From contig NZ_JACJQN010000024.1 in the NCBI RefSeq assembly GCF_014696675.1, positions 1 to 64,000 of the forward strand: a stretch of 64,000 bases of DNA. Direction: 5' to 3'. Below, one piece after another: positions 48,501 to 56,776 of the stretch (position 1 is the first letter of the stretch; every line of letters begins with the position of its first letter). Position numbers and translations under genes: made by a program. Below the pieces are notes generated by a model. The model had not been told where the DNA came from and made no database searches. It saw nothing but the letters and a program-made list of their open reading frames with translations. Source of the stretch: Phormidium tenue FACHB-1052. Lineage in GTDB: Bacteria > Cyanobacteriota > Cyanobacteriia > Phormidesmidales > Phormidesmidaceae.

Positions 48501-51500
48501 GTTGAAATAGCAACTCAATATGCAGATGCTCAGCTATTTCAGCAGCAGGGGTGTTCTCAGCTTCTTTTCTAAGCTGTAATAATGCCTCAGTAATTCGTGG
48601 CAACAGTTCATCTCCTGCAAGAACTTTGCCGTCTGCTTTACGTAAACTGAATGTTACAGACAATCCGAATTGCTGTAAGATCCCCCAGCCATAGGGATCA
48701 GAAGCAGAGGCTGTACTTCTGGTAAATGCTGCAAAGTTACAAGGTTGTAAAGGTGGTACTGCTTGAACATCTACAATATATTCTTCACTCCCCTGTTCGT
48801 TTTTGCTGAATATCTCGATTAGCCTTTGAAGAACCCCGTGGAGGCGATCGCTCCGCTCAGTTGTTTTAACAAACTGTCCTTCTTGCCATTGCAACCAGGT
48901 GGGCCATACTAAATAGGACTCACGCCAGGAAGACCAGGCACCTAATGCTAAATTTGCTCCTTGACGACGTTCCTGATTACGAAGACGGCGCATTGTGCTG
49001 GGATACCAGGCTTCCCACTGTCCAGGATTAAGGGTGTCGCCTGGTTCTAATAACAGTTCATCATTGGGGATGAGTTGAACATCTTGAGTCAGGCGTATCG
49101 CTTTTGGTAACTGATCAACATCATCAAAAACAGAATCTGGATGAGCGTCAACATCGAGTCGGAATAGTTGATAGCCAGCGTGTAAGTCCAATGGATAATT
49201 GGGCTGACTACTGGGAGCAATATTCCAGCGATGACGAAGGCACCGAGTTCCTGATGGGTGAGGACTATACCCTATATTCGATAATTCCGGTTCAAACTTG
49301 AGTGATCGCTCAGGCAACGGCATCGGAAACCGAGCAATTCGTGTTGTATCTCCGGGAAAAGGAATGGTCCCATCATCAGTTGGATCACCCTTCTCATCGC
49401 GATGGTCTTTAGGCGGCAGCACCGGAAACACAAAGCGGTGATTTAGTATCCATTCCAGAGCTGCCGGACGGCGCTCCTCTAAAAATCGTTTTTCTTTATC
49501 CGTTTTTGGCTTTTCAAACTGTAGACGTAATCGTACTGGTGCAAGGGCTGAACTCACACCATTCCAGGACTCCGTTTGCAAGAAAACTCGCCATGCTTCC
49601 GGTCTCCAGGATAAATCAGCCCTGGGCAAAATGTTTTCATCTTTCAGATCATCGAGTTTGATATCAGTGCCCTTTCCTTCCTTGTCTTGCCCAGCATCAT
49701 TCGTAATGATTATTGATTCGATCGATGTACGGTCAATTTCAACCACAATATCAGTTGACAACTGACGGGCATTACTTGTTGGCAGTAACGTCTGCCGAGA
49801 CCCTTGAGTTTTGTTGTCTAACCCATAAGTGCCGATCGGTAACGTATTTTCTCGCCGGAAGATCAGCCGGTATTGATTGATGGGTACTTTAGGACCCCTT
49901 TGAGGAAGTGGTGGATCTGACCATTCAATCCGGCACCTAGCGGGTTGCCAAACGGCTAGTAAGTCCTTTGCGCTAAGACCAGAGCCAGGATCGCCCCAAA
50001 CTGGAATTTTATTACTAATATTTAGCTCTTCTGCATCGTAGGTAATGACTAATTCACCGTCTGTCGGTACAAGCGGTGGTGTATTTGGGTAGCGTGTGGC
50101 AAACAAGACAAGTGGCTTGTTACTTCGATGACCACTAAAGTCTACGGGAGTAATAACGTAGCGATAAGATATCCCCTCTGGTGGAATCGCCGCTTGTTCT
50201 TCTGCTGATTCTTGATTGAAGTGGTCAACAACTTGAAAACGAGGTTGCAAATGGATCAATTGATTCGATTCACGATGTAGAAGATCGCAGGGAGTGACTG
50301 TATAAATCTCATCCTGGTTGTCATTACTAAATCCATTCAGTGCTGTGCGACGCACCTCATAATGCTGAAGGTGGTGTCTTGGATCAGCTTGACATTGAGT
50401 TAAGCTTTGTCCGTTGGCACTGGAGGTGGTTGAAACTCGTGTGTCGTCCCAGCTTAAATTCCACCCCAAGGCGATCGTATTTGTATCGACTAATTGATGG
50501 ACTCGCTCGAATCGAGGTGGAGTTTCACTGAATCTTGTGATGCTCGGATTGAAAGTGCGAACGTTTCGTTTTTCTGAATCTTGAAGTGATTGATCTCCTA
50601 AGCGCTGGTGAATGGTTGGTGTCATGCTGTCGTCTGTCAGTTTCAGCAGCCAGTCTGGTGCGTTCTGTTTGGGCACCCGGAAGACTAAGCCCATTTGAAA
50701 AGCAACCGATCGCTGAATAATTTCAGTTCCTTGACCTTCGTCGCGACTACCATCAGGTTGCTCAACGGCTGCTACGTAGTCTCTTAAATCAGCAACCATA
50801 TCTTGAATAATGGTTCCCCGCAGTTGTAGTGCTTGTTGATTTTTTTGAGCTTCCGGAGTGCTTTGTCCATTTGTTTGGTTTACTGACGTAACTTGCCCAG
50901 TTTCTGAGTAGATGGTGGTGTTACTGTCAAGAGACCTATCTAATAAGCGATCGTATTCACTATTTTGCTGATCTCGCTTGAAATAAGGCGATCCCTGAAA
51001 TTGTGCAATTGCACCTCGAACGGCAGCTTCATAGGCATTATCTGAGGGACTAAAAACTCGTGGATCTTCAATTGATTTACTGCTTGGCAGCAGCTCTGGA
51101 TCTCCAAGTGCTTCTAGTGATTGTGTACTATCTCCAAATTGCTTGAAAATGAATGCATAGGCGAGATATTCCTTTAGGGAAATATCATCCCCTGCTACTG
51201 ATTCTTTCGAGAGAGTTCCGTTCTCAGCGATTTGATGTTCTACCGTTTCTTTTTCATCAGATTCTCCTTCCGAATTAGATATCACAATAGATGCCCAATT
51301 ACCTCGCCATGTTATTTGATTCGTTGACACAGATTGCCAAGTGCCAACTTCAGTAGCTACCTGAGCTTGTGATGGTTGGAATTTTTCCAAGCCAGAGATT
51401 GCTTCAAGCAGTGTCAGATCAAAATCCTCGCTTGAACTTTCTTTAGGTGGGGCAGGCAAAAATCCTTGTTCATGAGCAAACTCCTGATTGCTTGACTCAC

Positions 51501-54500
51501 CCTGAGGCAAGAGTAGGAAATAGACAAATCCCCCTTCTTTTTGCTCTGCCTGAGTCTCTAGAACAAAAGTGATGTAGTCTGGAGCATGAAACTTTGGTTT
51601 AACACTTTCACTCGTATCGTTAGCCACAACAGTAGTGTCAGTCGTATCATCTTCTATGAGATTCGTTGGGCTAGTTGTTGAACCATTACTGGTTAAGGTT
51701 GCAGGAGTGGTCACAGTTGACGGTATTCCAGTCAAGCTCATTTCATCCTCTGTGGGATTCGTTGGGCTGGCTGTTGAATCACTGGTTGAGGTTACAGGCG
51801 TGGTCACAGTTGACGGTGTTCCAGTCAAACTCATTCCCACAGCCCTACTTGAAGGACCTGCTGGCACAGATCGTCTTGTAGTACCTGCTGACATAACAGA
51901 TGCTCTTGGACGATCGACACCAGGTATCCCTTCAACATCCGTGGCTTCCAAGCCCATTTGGAGGAACTCAGATGTTTTTTCTTTCGCTTCCCGCAGCGCT
52001 CCCTCATTCAGTCCAAAACGAACGCTTAGCTGAAGACTATGACCCATTGCAGATACAGCTAAAGTGCCAGACCCAGATAACCCAGGTTCTAGATTATTTA
52101 AGCCAAACTCAACTCCTGCGGTGAAGCCAATTGTGGTACTAAGCCGAAAGGATTTAGTGATTTTCTTGAACAATAAATTAATCCGAATCCAAAATTCGAT
52201 GCTTAATTCAATGCGAGCTTCTAAACCAACAGCAGCATAGAACGCAGTCTCTAATTTTTTGGGTTGGGCATAGTTCCTTAAAACCCCGATATATCGTGCA
52301 CCGAAGGCAACACTGACTTCAGCACTGACCCGCGCACCAACAAATCCTAAATTGGCTTCTGCATCCAGTCGAAGTTGCCCTCTTGCCAGAATGCTGCTAC
52401 CGATGACAAGGTTCTGCCGCGAGATTCGGAAGATGAACCCACCGCGAACTTCCATGAGCAGTGGGCCTAAACGATCGCTCCAACGCAGCATATTGGGCCA
52501 ACCAAGCTCATAGTGAATCAACCCTGGTTCAACTAGAAGGGTGGCTGCAAACTGGCTGTTACGAACAGCTTTTTGGATAAAGTCTGGTAAGCGAGGGCGA
52601 TCGCCCAGGTAGCCATTTGGATTCGAGGAAACTTGTGCCAGAAAACGCTTCTGACGGGGTGAGAGGAGTGCAAAACCACTAAAAAGTGGTTTCTCTTTCA
52701 AGTTATCTCGGTTTTTGACGAAGGAATCATAGTTGGTATTTAGCCAACCTCTTACAGCCATGAAAAAAGTTAAGTCGCTGCGAAAAGCGATCACAGCATC
52801 AAAGAGGTAAGCGCAGGGTAGGTTCTCCTCTTTAACCTTGTCGTACTCTAGTGGAGAAACCGATGCCGAACTTTGAGCAATTAATGCACGTAAGGCAATT
52901 GTCCAGCGTGGATCTTGACCAGGTTCTTCTAAATCAATTGCCCACTGATCACGATTAGCAAGATTGCCTTGAGTTCTCGACAGCTTACGCAATTCGCCAA
53001 TCAGTCGCCGTAAATCGTTCTCGCGATCGGCGGCCTTGATACTAACCAGGGTGAACCGGTATCCAAAGCCCAACCCTATCTCGCGCAAATACAGCTCTAC
53101 GACAGGAACCCGGAAGCTAACCTGGCGCAGTTCAATATAAATAAACCAGGCTCGCAACCATTGAGACATTTCATCACGGCGCACCCGAAGAAAGGCAAAG
53201 CTCGCAGCAATGGGTGGCAGTCCCTGGATTGCCAGTGTACCCTCGCCGTCAAATCCTGTTTTGTTGGGGTCGTCATCATAGAAATTGACCACACCAGTAA
53301 GTTTGAAGGCTGCGCCAAAGTCTAGGCTAACTGCCAGTTGTTTGAAGTGGATGCGCGGCTTAAAGTCGCTGGGCTTGGGTAAACCAATTAACAAAGTATG
53401 GTAGTCGGGTTTAGGGTTGGGAGTATCGCCTACACCCTGAGCAAAGCGCAACTGCCCTGTAATCATCATTGCTCCATCATCCCCAAAAACTGCTGCCTGG
53501 GGCAGGAAGCCGATCGCCTTGACTTCCATCTCAAAGCAACCCAGAAAACTAAAAGTTTTGGGACTGGGTAAGTTGATGAGAAATTGTACGTATTGACTCA
53601 AAACACGGGCATTTCCGGTGATGGGGCATTCTACTAAATCGATGCGAATGAGTTGTAGAAGTGCCAATGGACCATTACTATCATCAGATGGTAATGGGAC
53701 AAATTGAGCGCTTCCAGTGAGCGTAAAGTAAAGATGATAGTGCCCATCATCAACAAACTTAAGCCCAAGTGCATTTACAGAGAATTGAAACCGAGTTCCC
53801 TGGCAAATCAAGGGCTTGTTCATTTGCAGTTCGGCACTACCCGTGACTAAGGCAAGCTTTTTCCGATCAACTTGCTTGAATTGTAGTGATATGTCTGCGA
53901 TCGCCTCTCCCACTAATGCTGGTGGTAAAGGTCCAGAACCATTCAATGTGAAATCACTAATCTGATTTTCCTTAATCTCTAACCGAGTATTTCGGAAACG
54001 GAAACGGGTATCTAAACTATTGAGCGTCACTGGGTCATCTGTGACTTCAGCACTCAAGCTAATACCTTTATCAGAGAGGATAAAATCACGAATCTTAAAA
54101 CGGATTGGCTCTTTACTAATTGCCGTGTATTCAAGCGTGAATTCTGTATTTGGAGCTTGTTGAAGCTGGTAATTATAATTCTGAGTGACGAGTGTAAAAA
54201 TATAAACCTTTTTTGCTAAATCTGGATCGGTTGCAGCATCCGGATGTTTATTGCGTCCCTGAAAACTCCAACTTAGTCCGAGGTGAGGGAGTTGTGGCTT
54301 TGCAAGCTCATCTATGTCGCCATAAAGTCTTATTCCCTCATCGTGATTGATAGAGAGCGCGAGAGTTCTTAAGTTGAGCTTGGCGGTAAAACTCGTTTTA
54401 AGTGCTATTTCACCAAATTGAACAAGTGCATCAAACTGAATTGGAATTTCCTCAAGTGGAATTTCGTCGTTGGTCGTTGATTTACTAAGTTGAACCTCAA

Positions 54501-56769
54501 CTTCTTTGAGACTATCAAGTCTGATGAATTGTTTAACGTCACCCTGCTGATTCAGGAACGGTAACGTCAACTGACCTAGCCGGAGTTTGAGTGTTCTCCA
54601 ATTATTTTGATTGATAAATTCTGACAGGTTGAAGTTTGTTCGAGAGCGGAGGACAGCGATTGCTTCTTGTTTTTGGTTTGAGTCTTGGGGATTAATTGCT
54701 GCTTCTAGAGCAGTGCTGAGGGTTGAGAGCGGAGTCTTCAGATCACGTAAAAAAGTGGGTAGCTTGGGGTTTAAGATGTCTTGGTTAATTGTAAAGCTAG
54801 CTAAACAAATACTGGTTTTGCGGTCAGTAGTTAATTCAATACTAAACAGAGGTTGATCTGTCTGAGGTCCCTCTTGAGGGCGATCGGATTGAAGTTCGCG
54901 CTCCACCACGTTACCCGTCGGACGCTGCCAAGCAAAGTTACTTTGCAACTTTATTACTTGCCCAGGTTCTAGAGTCAGCACTAAGTTGGCAGAATTCAGC
55001 CGGGACGAGTTTTGGGCTTCTCCTGCTTGTCCAGCACCTAGCAGGAGACTGAATTGTCCAGTACCCGGCAACTGAATGGAGAATCCTGGTAAATCAAAGC
55101 GGCGATCGCTCCCAGCAATTTCCCAATCAAGGCGAATTTTCTGAATTGGGTTCGGTGAAAACCAATCGAATAGGATACGGAGTAGAGCATTGGAAACTGA
55201 ACGGTTGCCTTTTTCCAGGAAATTGGGCACTAGGCGGTTGAGCCAGTAGTTGACCTGTTCTTCCTGCCATGCCACCACCAAACATTGATGATCGAGATAG
55301 GCTTTATTGATGCCAATACGCTCGCGCAGGTCAGCATTGGGCGCATTGCGATCGAAGTAGGAACTCTCTGGATTGGAATCGAGATTGCCCTGTTGAAATT
55401 GGAGTTGGAGCTTACCTGCGATCGCAGATTCTAACAAGGCTGGACTGGCAATGCGAAGCCCTTCGACGACAAAGGTGCTGGTGCCTGCACTGAAGTTGAA
55501 CTCGGCTTGTTCCCAGCTCAGTGCGAAGAATTGTCCCAGAACTAGAGATGTGGCTCCGGCATCCACAATCAGGCGATAGGTTTGAGGTGCTTCACCTGCT
55601 GAAGGTGCACCTTTCAGGAGAAAATTCGCTGTAACTTGAAACTGCTGAACTTCCAAGCGTGTTTCTGATGGATTGCCAATTAGTAAGGCACACCCTTCTT
55701 CGTTAGGAAGTTTAATGAATTGTAGAGTCGCACTTGCCTCTGGCGGCAGGGGGGATGAGTCAGTCACCCAGGTAGGAGTGCCAGGGATGATTTGCCCGCT
55801 GCTATCTAAACCAGGAAAACCAATTGCAAAAGCAGTTACGGTATCTGTCCATTGCCAGCGGATTAACCATTGCTTCAGCAACAATTCAGCATTGGCATTT
55901 GGGCCGAAGGGAGCAATTACAACACCGAGATTTCCAGGAGTCGGAGGGGAAACGGCAACGGTGGCTCCAATCGCTTGATTTTGCTCATTGACAGCAATAA
56001 TGAACGTGATCAGATCTTCTCCTAACTTCAGCCCAAAGTTATCAACTGCACCGGCAAAGATAGACTTGTCGTCTTCAGCGATACCGGGTAAGGCACCAAT
56101 ATTTAATTCTTCTGCGATCGCGGCTAAACGAGGCAATAGGCGATCGCGAATTGCAGTCGTTTGAGTCTCACTTCCTAATTCTGATGGTATGCAGTGATAA
56201 ACGCGAGCTACCTCAGCAAAGGGGTTTCTGAAGAACTGTCCGAGTCGCTGGAGATTTACCTGGGGGCGACTGTGGGGAAGCCGCAGCAGCAGCCGATTCT
56301 CTACAACAACACTACTTTCAGCTTGCGCGTCAGTGAACGTGATCAACTCTGCGATAACTGCAACGGCATAAAGTTGAGGTTGCCACTGTCGTAAGTAGGT
56401 TGTGAATAATAACGCAATCAGGTCGCGACCAATTTGCTCAAACTGGGGTGGTGGTAAGCTTGGTGGCTCAATAATTCCCTGTAAATCATCCTGGAGCGAT
56501 CGCAGTAAGTTTCTACTATCTTGAGCGATCGTTAGTAACTCTTCTAATGTTGCTTCAGAAGTTGTTGATAACGTTTCAATACGAGTTTTTAGTTCAGCAA
56601 AAGTATTGAGAACTTGAGTTAATTTCACTCTGGAAAAGCCAGGAATCTGCTCCAAGTCCCAACCGATTGTTTGAAACAGCAGCTTTTGGCTGTCAGGACT
56701 ATTGGCAGCAGCAAGGGGAGAAATTAGATAGGTAAGCTGCTGTAGAACAGTCGCATATAAGCTGGGCAT
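45583..56769 (-). CDS. Giant multidomain beta-rich protein 1 (about 3,728 residues)
   Basis: I do not recognise the family as a whole. The first 250 residues are helical. Residues to about 1,600 are strand-rich, with a block like large DUF6603-type proteins (comparison from memory, unverified). A Ser/Thr-rich linker with a tandem duplication spans about 1,640-1,710. Fibronectin-like sandwich segments follow from about 2,080 (ALGWNLSWDD, HYEVRRTAL, ISYRYVITPVDFSGHRSNKP). Three helical repeats of the form L.W.G.m......L.......f..al..L close the protein (about 3,510-3,720). No signal peptide or clear membrane helix is seen. GGAG lies 10 nt before ATG 56769, which I prefer to an ATG at 56826 inside the phosphoesterase gene. 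It is 7 bp after that gene and overlaps giant 2 by 4 nt. Confidence 0.75.
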   Translation of the reverse strand: MPSLYATVLQQLTYLISPLAAANSPDSQKLLFQTIGWDLEQIPGFSRVKLTQVLNTFAELKTRIETLSTTSEATLEELLTIAQDSRNLLRSLQDDLQGIIEPPSLPPPQFEQIGRDLIALLFTTYLRQWQPQLYAVAVIAELITFTDAQAESSVVVENRLLLRLPHSRPQVNLQRLGQFFRNPFAEVARVYHCIPSELGSETQTTAIRDRLLPRLAAIAEELNIGALPGIAEDDKSIFAGAVDNFGLKLGEDLITFIIAVNEQNQAIGATVAVSPPTPGNLGVVIAPFGPNANAELLLKQWLIRWQWTDTVTAFAIGFPGLDSSGQIIPGTPTWVTDSSPLPPEASATLQFIKLPNEEGCALLIGNPSETRLEVQQFQVTANFLLKGAPSAGEAPQTYRLIVDAGATSLVLGQFFALSWEQAEFNFSAGTSTFVVEGLRIASPALLESAIAGKLQLQFQQGNLDSNPESSYFDRNAPNADLRERIGINKAYLDHQCLVVAWQEEQVNYWLNRLVPNFLEKGNRSVSNALLRILFDWFSPNPIQKIRLDWEIAGSDRRFDLPGFSIQLPGTGQFSLLLGAGQAGEAQNSSRLNSANLVLTLEPGQVIKLQSNFAWQRPTGNVVERELQSDRPQEGPQTDQPLFSIELTTDRKTSICLASFTINQDILNPKLPTFLRDLKTPLSTLSTALEAAINPQDSNQKQEAIAVLRSRTNFNLSEFINQNNWRTLKLRLGQLTLPFLNQQGDVKQFIRLDSLKEVEVQLSKSTTNDEIPLEEIPIQFDALVQFGEIALKTSFTAKLNLRTLALSINHDEGIRLYGDIDELAKPQLPHLGLSWSFQGRNKHPDAATDPDLAKKVYIFTLVTQNYNYQLQQAPNTEFTLEYTAISKEPIRFKIRDFILSDKGISLSAEVTDDPVTLNSLDTRFRFRNTRLEIKENQISDFTLNGSGPLPPALVGEAIADISLQFKQVDRKKLALVTGSAELQMNKPLICQGTRFQFSVNALGLKFVDDGHYHLYFTLTGSAQFVPLPSDDSNGPLALLQLIRIDLVECPITGNARVLSQYVQFLINLPSPKTFSFLGCFEMEVKAIGFLPQAAVFGDDGAMMITGQLRFAQGVGDTPNPKPDYHTLLIGLPKPSDFKPRIHFKQLAVSLDFGAAFKLTGVVNFYDDDPNKTGFDGEGTLAIQGLPPIAASFAFLRVRRDEMSQWLRAWFIYIELRQVSFRVPVVELYLREIGLGFGYRFTLVSIKAADRENDLRRLIGELRKLSRTQGNLANRDQWAIDLEEPGQDPRWTIALRALIAQSSASVSPLEYDKVKEENLPCAYLFDAVIAFRSDLTFFMAVRGWLNTNYDSFVKNRDNLKEKPLFSGFALLSPRQKRFLAQVSSNPNGYLGDRPRLPDFIQKAVRNSQFAATLLVEPGLIHYELGWPNMLRWSDRLGPLLMEVRGGFIFRISRQNLVIGSSILARGQLRLDAEANLGFVGARVSAEVSVAFGARYIGVLRNYAQPKKLETAFYAAVGLEARIELSIEFWIRINLLFKKITKSFRLSTTIGFTAGVEFGLNNLEPGLSGSGTLAVSAMGHSLQLSVRFGLNEGALREAKEKTSEFLQMGLEATDVEGIPGVDRPRASVMSAGTTRRSVPAGPSSRAVGMSLTGTPSTVTTPVTSTSDSTASPTNPTEDEMSLTGIPSTVTTPATLTSNGSTTSPTNLIEDDTTDTTVVANDTSESVKPKFHAPDYITFVLETQAEQKEGGFVYFLLLPQGESSNQEFAHEQGFLPAPPKESSSEDFDLTLLEAISGLEKFQPSQAQVATEVGTWQSVSTNQITWRGNWASIVISNSEGESDEKETVEHQIAENGTLSKESVAGDDISLKEYLAYAFIFKQFGDSTQSLEALGDPELLPSSKSIEDPRVFSPSDNAYEAAVRGAIAQFQGSPYFKRDQQNSEYDRLLDRSLDSNTTIYSETGQVTSVNQTNGQSTPEAQKNQQALQLRGTIIQDMVADLRDYVAAVEQPDGSRDEGQGTEIIQRSVAFQMGLVFRVPKQNAPDWLLKLTDDSMTPTIHQRLGDQSLQDSEKRNVRTFNPSITRFSETPPRFERVHQLVDTNTIALGWNLSWDDTRVSTTSSANGQSLTQCQADPRHHLQHYEVRRTALNGFSNDNQDEIYTVTPCDLLHRESNQLIHLQPRFQVVDHFNQESAEEQAAIPPEGISYRYVITPVDFSGHRSNKPLVLFATRYPNTPPLVPTDGELVITYDAEELNISNKIPVWGDPGSGLSAKDLLAVWQPARCRIEWSDPPLPQRGPKVPINQYRLIFRRENTLPIGTYGLDNKTQGSRQTLLPTSNARQLSTDIVVEIDRTSIESIIITNDAGQDKEGKGTDIKLDDLKDENILPRADLSWRPEAWRVFLQTESWNGVSSALAPVRLRLQFEKPKTDKEKRFLEERRPAALEWILNHRFVFPVLPPKDHRDEKGDPTDDGTIPFPGDTTRIARFPMPLPERSLKFEPELSNIGYSPHPSGTRCLRHRWNIAPSSQPNYPLDLHAGYQLFRLDVDAHPDSVFDDVDQLPKAIRLTQDVQLIPNDELLLEPGDTLNPGQWEAWYPSTMRRLRNQERRQGANLALGAWSSWRESYLVWPTWLQWQEGQFVKTTERSDRLHGVLQRLIEIFSKNEQGSEEYIVDVQAVPPLQPCNFAAFTRSTASASDPYGWGILQQFGLSVTFSLRKADGKVLAGDELLPRITEALLQLRKEAENTPAAEIAEHLHIELLFQPGRSVELQSTGANPTALLAIVQLSLRPYPKQRLQYSTIMIRGFAGSQIDVEIELAGRWSLINQADSANGQQESSADKTKVDFKVTLPPSGVANLLLRSEILSGPKELPKFRIIKFTYDQSEKANEALTNLATEPDLNLSNLPSESVMTHKILVTDARTAYFATSPDNLANAFSQPPVPDTEGLSDTSQQWQRFKNYIESLNSNDPDLDPKQFKIAIPTDEAGLKQFLQEDFLGWSQRFFDFCGDINQTEVTTLDKPWVATAYPKTGSPTYAAPDDGGRITYDELIEDRYAHAYRYFAHPYGRYDLLLDSLRQSFALFSEALFPERSLPIPKVGGLDIVLHRTEPISMPLVLSSRRLDPVVPEGQSVVPGTTWEVIIARHLEQSLSERNQTLVRHLSFRQIAFTLLRRFSDRELSDDLEEVFGKRPVIQPVQTYPEREIAIPQEYPARPVEVRSTQEERLSLDLPARIGDFQQGAVVLQWQGLPFYYEHRLLLIAQSSTTVSAINKITQRDFEYQAPSPIGASLSAIDNDSLSNLRTRQVKLPLQRLWDSLPPAAKGRWAVEDPANASGEGRYYSSLPDLDVVYQFVELFSGNVEVQGEVFCDRKTQSSASDKSDFQHRQLGQRLLLNITAKQAPTTPPEDYYLTITLEQVTEQSLKCTYDLNQLSNADAALKQKLLNSTLSTLKIKNDLTINEVEKIVGIANGTAQEQEQDRKALQAIAADWMSEAPISITLPDSALSGLPDHLKQRVQTIDAPNSILVWEGGMTEVVRQQIKARAGSALLQNALKMLSDITPPPRPTQQDLPDALRERLEISLQALRWHGATPNNVEKLALRNLKVESQALDAKFKAAIDALIERAGDNRDTAAVTEVLLPIIQPTQLSVTGLLETAAADLPDELLIANALIRFQGLMTLTDLASLQTLYPDKRDRLALRRLYTTALNRGLNGRALYLRTRRGSAAPSPLIPLEPLLMPLP
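51661..51837. repeat. Tandem duplication of about 93-96 bp in the Ser/Thr-rich linker of giant 1
   Basis: Units begin at 51661 and 51757 with ATTCGTTGGGCT and share GTGGTCACAGTTGACGGT. They encode two copies of a MSLTGxPSTVTTPxTxTS linker. The second unit lacks one codon relative to the first. Such linkers change length easily without harming flanking domains. Confidence 0.85.
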
Positions 56770-56776
56770 CAGTTCA